DNA of 64,000 nt, taken from the NCBI GenBank assembly GCA_043392685.1, contig JBHZGM010000016.1; one strand, given 5' to 3'. The translations under genes were made by a program, and so were the position numbers. The stretch's first letter is position 1; every line of letters starts with the position of its first letter. This DNA is from Metapseudomonas sp043392685. GTDB taxonomy: Bacteria > Pseudomonadota > Gammaproteobacteria > Pseudomonadales > Pseudomonadaceae. Below the pieces are notes generated by a model, which did no database searches, had not been told where the DNA came from, and saw nothing but the letters and a program-made list of their open reading frames with translations. Of this stretch, positions 61,550 to 64,000 are shown piece by piece.

Positions 61550-64000
61550 ATGCTTCGGGTTCGCAAACTTGTGCTGGCAATCGCGGCTGCATCCGCGCTG
61601 ACTTCGGGTGTTGCCAACGCCCTCGGGCTCGGGGAAGTCACCCTGCGATCGTCCTTGAACCAGCCCCTGGATGCGGAAATCGAGTTGCTCGAAGTGCGTG
61701 ACCTGGCATCGGCTGAGGTCAAGCCGAACCTAGCTTCGGCCGAGGATTTCTCCAAGGCTGGCGTGGATCGCCAGTACTTCCTGCAGGACCTCAAGTTTAC
61801 CCCCGTCCTCAAGCCCAATGGTCGCAGCGTCATTCGGGTGACCTCCAGCAAGCCGGTCCGTGAACCCTATCTGAATTTCCTCGTCGAGGTGCTCTGGCCC
61901 AATGGCCGCCTGCTGCGTGAGTACACGCTGCTCCTCGATCCGCCGCTCTATTCGCCCCAGGCTGCCGCTGCCGTGGCTCCTCGGATCCCGGTCGCCGCGC
62001 CTGCTCCGGCGCCGCGTCCTGCTGTAGCTCCGGCCCCTGCCCCGGTCCGTAGCACACCGGCAGCACCAGCTGCTGTCCGTCCGAGTGCCCCGGCTGCAGC
62101 GCCGGCTGCCGCGCCCAGGGCGCGGGCCAATGAATACCGCACTACCTCTCGCGACACTCTCTGGGAGATCGCCGAGCGCACCCGTGCCAGTGGTTCGGTG
62201 CACCAGGCAATGCTGGCCATCCAGGACCTGAACCCGGATGCCTTCGTCGACGGCAATATCAATCGATTGAAGAGCGGCCAGGTACTGCGCCTGCCCGATG
62301 AAAAGCAGATCGCCAGCCGTACCCAGGCCGAGGCCATTGCCCAGGTCCAGGCACAGAACACCGCCTGGCGTGAGGGCCGTAGCCTGGCAGGGGAGGGCAA
62401 GCGCCAGCTCGACGCCACCAAGCGCAGCAGCGCCGGCAACGCTCCCGAGAAGGTTGAAACCCAGGACAGCCTGCGACTGGTATCCGCCGCCAGCGGCAAG
62501 GCTTCCAGCGGAAGCGACAAGGGCGCCAACGGCGAAAGCAAGGCGCTCAGCGACAAGCTGGCGGTGACCCAGGAAAGCCTGGATTCGGCCCGTCGCGAGA
62601 ACGACGAACTGAAGAGCCGGATGACCGACCTGCAGAGCCAGATGGACAAGCTGCAGCGTCTGATCCAACTCAAGGACAGCCAGCTCGCAAAGCTGCAGGC
62701 CGACATGGCCGGTCAGGGCAAGCAGGCTCCTGCCGCTCCGGCTGAAGCGCCTGCTGCCGCAGCACCGGCCAAGCCGGCAGACGCCCCCGCACAACCCGCT
62801 CCAGCTGCACCTGAGGCACCGGCTACTGCCGCTGCGCCCGCTCCGGCCCAGCCGGCCGCTGCTCAACCTGCGCCTGCACAAGCTGCTGCTCCCGCTGCCT
62901 CTGCTCCTGTACAGCCCGCAGCTCCGGCGCCCGCTCCCGCGCAGCCTGTCGCGCCTGCGCCGGCACCAGCCGCTGCACAGCCCGCCAAGCCCGCGGAGCC
63001 GGCCAAACCCGCCGCTCCCGCCAAGCCGGTACAGACCGCGCCTGCCGCGCCGGTGGTCGAGCCGCCGCAGTCCAGCATCATCGACGACGTGCTGGCCAAC
63101 CCGATGCTTCTGCTGATGGCAGGCGGTAGTGCCCTGGTAGCCTTGCTGGTGCTGCTGATGGTGCTGTCGCGCCGCAACGCCCTGAAAGAGGCCGAGCTGC
63201 AGGACAGCCTGGCCGCGCAGGATGACGAAAACACCTTCGCCGACGATCTCGACCTGAAGGATGACAGCTTCGCCGCGTTCCCCGGTCCGGAGCTGGATTC
63301 CGCTGTGGCCGACGAGCCTGAAGCCGTTCCGGCAAGGGCCGAGGAGCGTGTGACCTCGCAGACCAGCGACGTGATCAGCGAGGCCGACATCTACATCGCC
63401 TACGGCCGCTTCAACCAGGCTGCCGAACTGCTGCAGGCCGCCATCAACGAAGAGCCCCATCGCAGCGACCTTCGCCTGAAGCTGATGGAGGTCCATGCCG
63501 AATTGGGTGATCGCGAAGGCTTCGCACGTCAGGAAAGCGAGCTCCGTGAAATCGGCGGGGCTGGCAGCGATATCGAGCAACTGAAAGCCAAGTACCCGGC
63601 CATGGGCGCTGCCGCCGTCGCAGCGACTGCTGCCGCTGGCCTGGCGGCGGCCGACGACCTCGACAGCTTCAGCCTCGACGATCTGACCCTGGACGATGTG
63701 CCGGCCAGCGCTCCGGTGGCTTCCGGCGCGGACCTGGATGACGCGTTCGACCTGAGTCTGGACGACCTGGGCTCCGAGCTGGATCTGGAAGTGGCGGAAG
63801 AGAAGCCAGCTGCCATTCAGCCGGAGGCTGCACCGGCCAACGAACTGAGCCTGGACGACCTGGAGTTCGAGGCACTAGCTGCGCCGGCCAAGGCTGAAAC
63901 CGACCTGGATTTTGATCTGGACATTGGTGGCGGCGACCAACTGCTGACTGGCGATGAGAGCCTCGGGCTCAGCGACGACCTGGCCGATTTCAGCCTCGAC
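61550..64000 (+). CDS. fimV: FimV-like motility hub protein (3' end outside window)
   Basis: At least 817 residues before the window ends. Signal peptide ending SGVANA, FimV N-terminal domain (LGLGEVTLRSSLNQPLDAEI), LysM-type motif (EYRTTSRDTLWEIAERT), a long Ala/Pro-rich linker, one membrane helix (about 524-544, LLLMAGGSALVALLVLLM) and cytoplasmic TPRs (YIAYGRFNQAAELLQAAI). FimV helps type IV pilus assembly and activates adenylate cyclase. AAGG precedes ATG 61550. Confidence 0.93.
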   Translation, partial: MLRVRKLVLAIAAASALTSGVANALGLGEVTLRSSLNQPLDAEIELLEVRDLASAEVKPNLASAEDFSKAGVDRQYFLQDLKFTPVLKPNGRSVIRVTSSKPVREPYLNFLVEVLWPNGRLLREYTLLLDPPLYSPQAAAAVAPRIPVAAPAPAPRPAVAPAPAPVRSTPAAPAAVRPSAPAAAPAAAPRARANEYRTTSRDTLWEIAERTRASGSVHQAMLAIQDLNPDAFVDGNINRLKSGQVLRLPDEKQIASRTQAEAIAQVQAQNTAWREGRSLAGEGKRQLDATKRSSAGNAPEKVETQDSLRLVSAASGKASSGSDKGANGESKALSDKLAVTQESLDSARRENDELKSRMTDLQSQMDKLQRLIQLKDSQLAKLQADMAGQGKQAPAAPAEAPAAAAPAKPADAPAQPAPAAPEAPATAAAPAPAQPAAAQPAPAQAAAPAASAPVQPAAPAPAPAQPVAPAPAPAAAQPAKPAEPAKPAAPAKPVQTAPAAPVVEPPQSSIIDDVLANPMLLLMAGGSALVALLVLLMVLSRRNALKEAELQDSLAAQDDENTFADDLDLKDDSFAAFPGPELDSAVADEPEAVPARAEERVTSQTSDVISEADIYIAYGRFNQAAELLQAAINEEPHRSDLRLKLMEVHAELGDREGFARQESELREIGGAGSDIEQLKAKYPAMGAAAVAATAAAGLAAADDLDSFSLDDLTLDDVPASAPVASGADLDDAFDLSLDDLGSELDLEVAEEKPAAIQPEAAPANELSLDDLEFEALAAPAKAETDLDFDLDIGGGDQLLTGDESLGLSDDLADFSLD

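Overview
The window is chromosomal DNA of a Pseudomonas-type gammaproteobacterium. The evidence is high GC, CCA-encoding tRNAs, many REP-like palindromes, and a long block whose gene order I recognise from the P. aeruginosa lineage: rpsA-ihfB // comEA-like, tRNA-Asn, tyrB, uvrB, LysR/emrAB-like pump, gltX, tRNA-Ala/Glu, TetR, hydrolase, eda, thioesterase, dusC, SDR, ibpA, leuCDB, asd, fimV. Species cannot be set from the sequence alone. All placements here come from reading the sequence and recalled family knowledge; no database search was run.

Region 1 (1-9.6 kb): the 3' end of an IS5-type element, a cold-shock gene with a long leader, a METTL21/23-like methyltransferase, then assimilatory nitrate reduction. 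A single polypeptide fuses a molybdopterin nitrate reductase to a CPR-like NADPH flavoprotein. It diverges from nirBD. The 605-bp divergent region carries two sigma-54-like promoters and, on each strand, a leader with paired hexaloop hairpins overlapping a terminator, the architecture of ANTAR (NasT/NasR-type) antitermination RNAs.

Region 2 (9.6-22 kb): envelope and small-molecule genes. These are a ChaC-like cyclotransferase, two DUF3313 lipoproteins, a YiaW/YiaV-like pair, PPK2, an MltF-like lytic transglycosylase, an outer-membrane barrel, a membrane-anchored ToxR/ToxS-like pair, a divergent CsrA-like protein, and two unrecognised membrane/exported proteins in an overlapping pair.

Region 3 (21.8-27.2 kb): DNA damage and DNA processing. 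A LexA-like box precedes a two-gene unit (46-aa proline-rich peptide plus 103-aa protein). EndA follows. A second LexA box controls a VRR-NUC nuclease plus an XPD/DinG-type helicase with an N-terminal Cas4/RecB-like nuclease domain.

Region 4 (27.5-31.2 kb): a compact four-gene catabolic-looking operon (flavin monooxygenase, Rid protein lacking the usual arginine, DUF1028 hydrolase, M20 deacylase). This is my best candidate for an incompletely described system.

Region 5 (31.2-64 kb): the conserved block. It has two notable scars. Where P. aeruginosa keeps its O-antigen locus (between ihfB and the comEA-like gene) only about 380 bp remain, with what looks like the C-terminal tail of a WbpM-like gene and its terminator. 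Beside tRNA-Asn an exact 26-bp duplicate of the tRNA 3' end suggests a past integration or tandem-gene decay. The rest is housekeeping: translation (gltX, three tRNA-Ala/Glu pairs, dusC), DNA repair (uvrB), a sigma-32/ROSE-controlled small heat shock gene, a four-PAS GGDEF-EAL protein, leucine biosynthesis with its divergent LysR regulator, two asd-family genes, and fimV running off the right edge.
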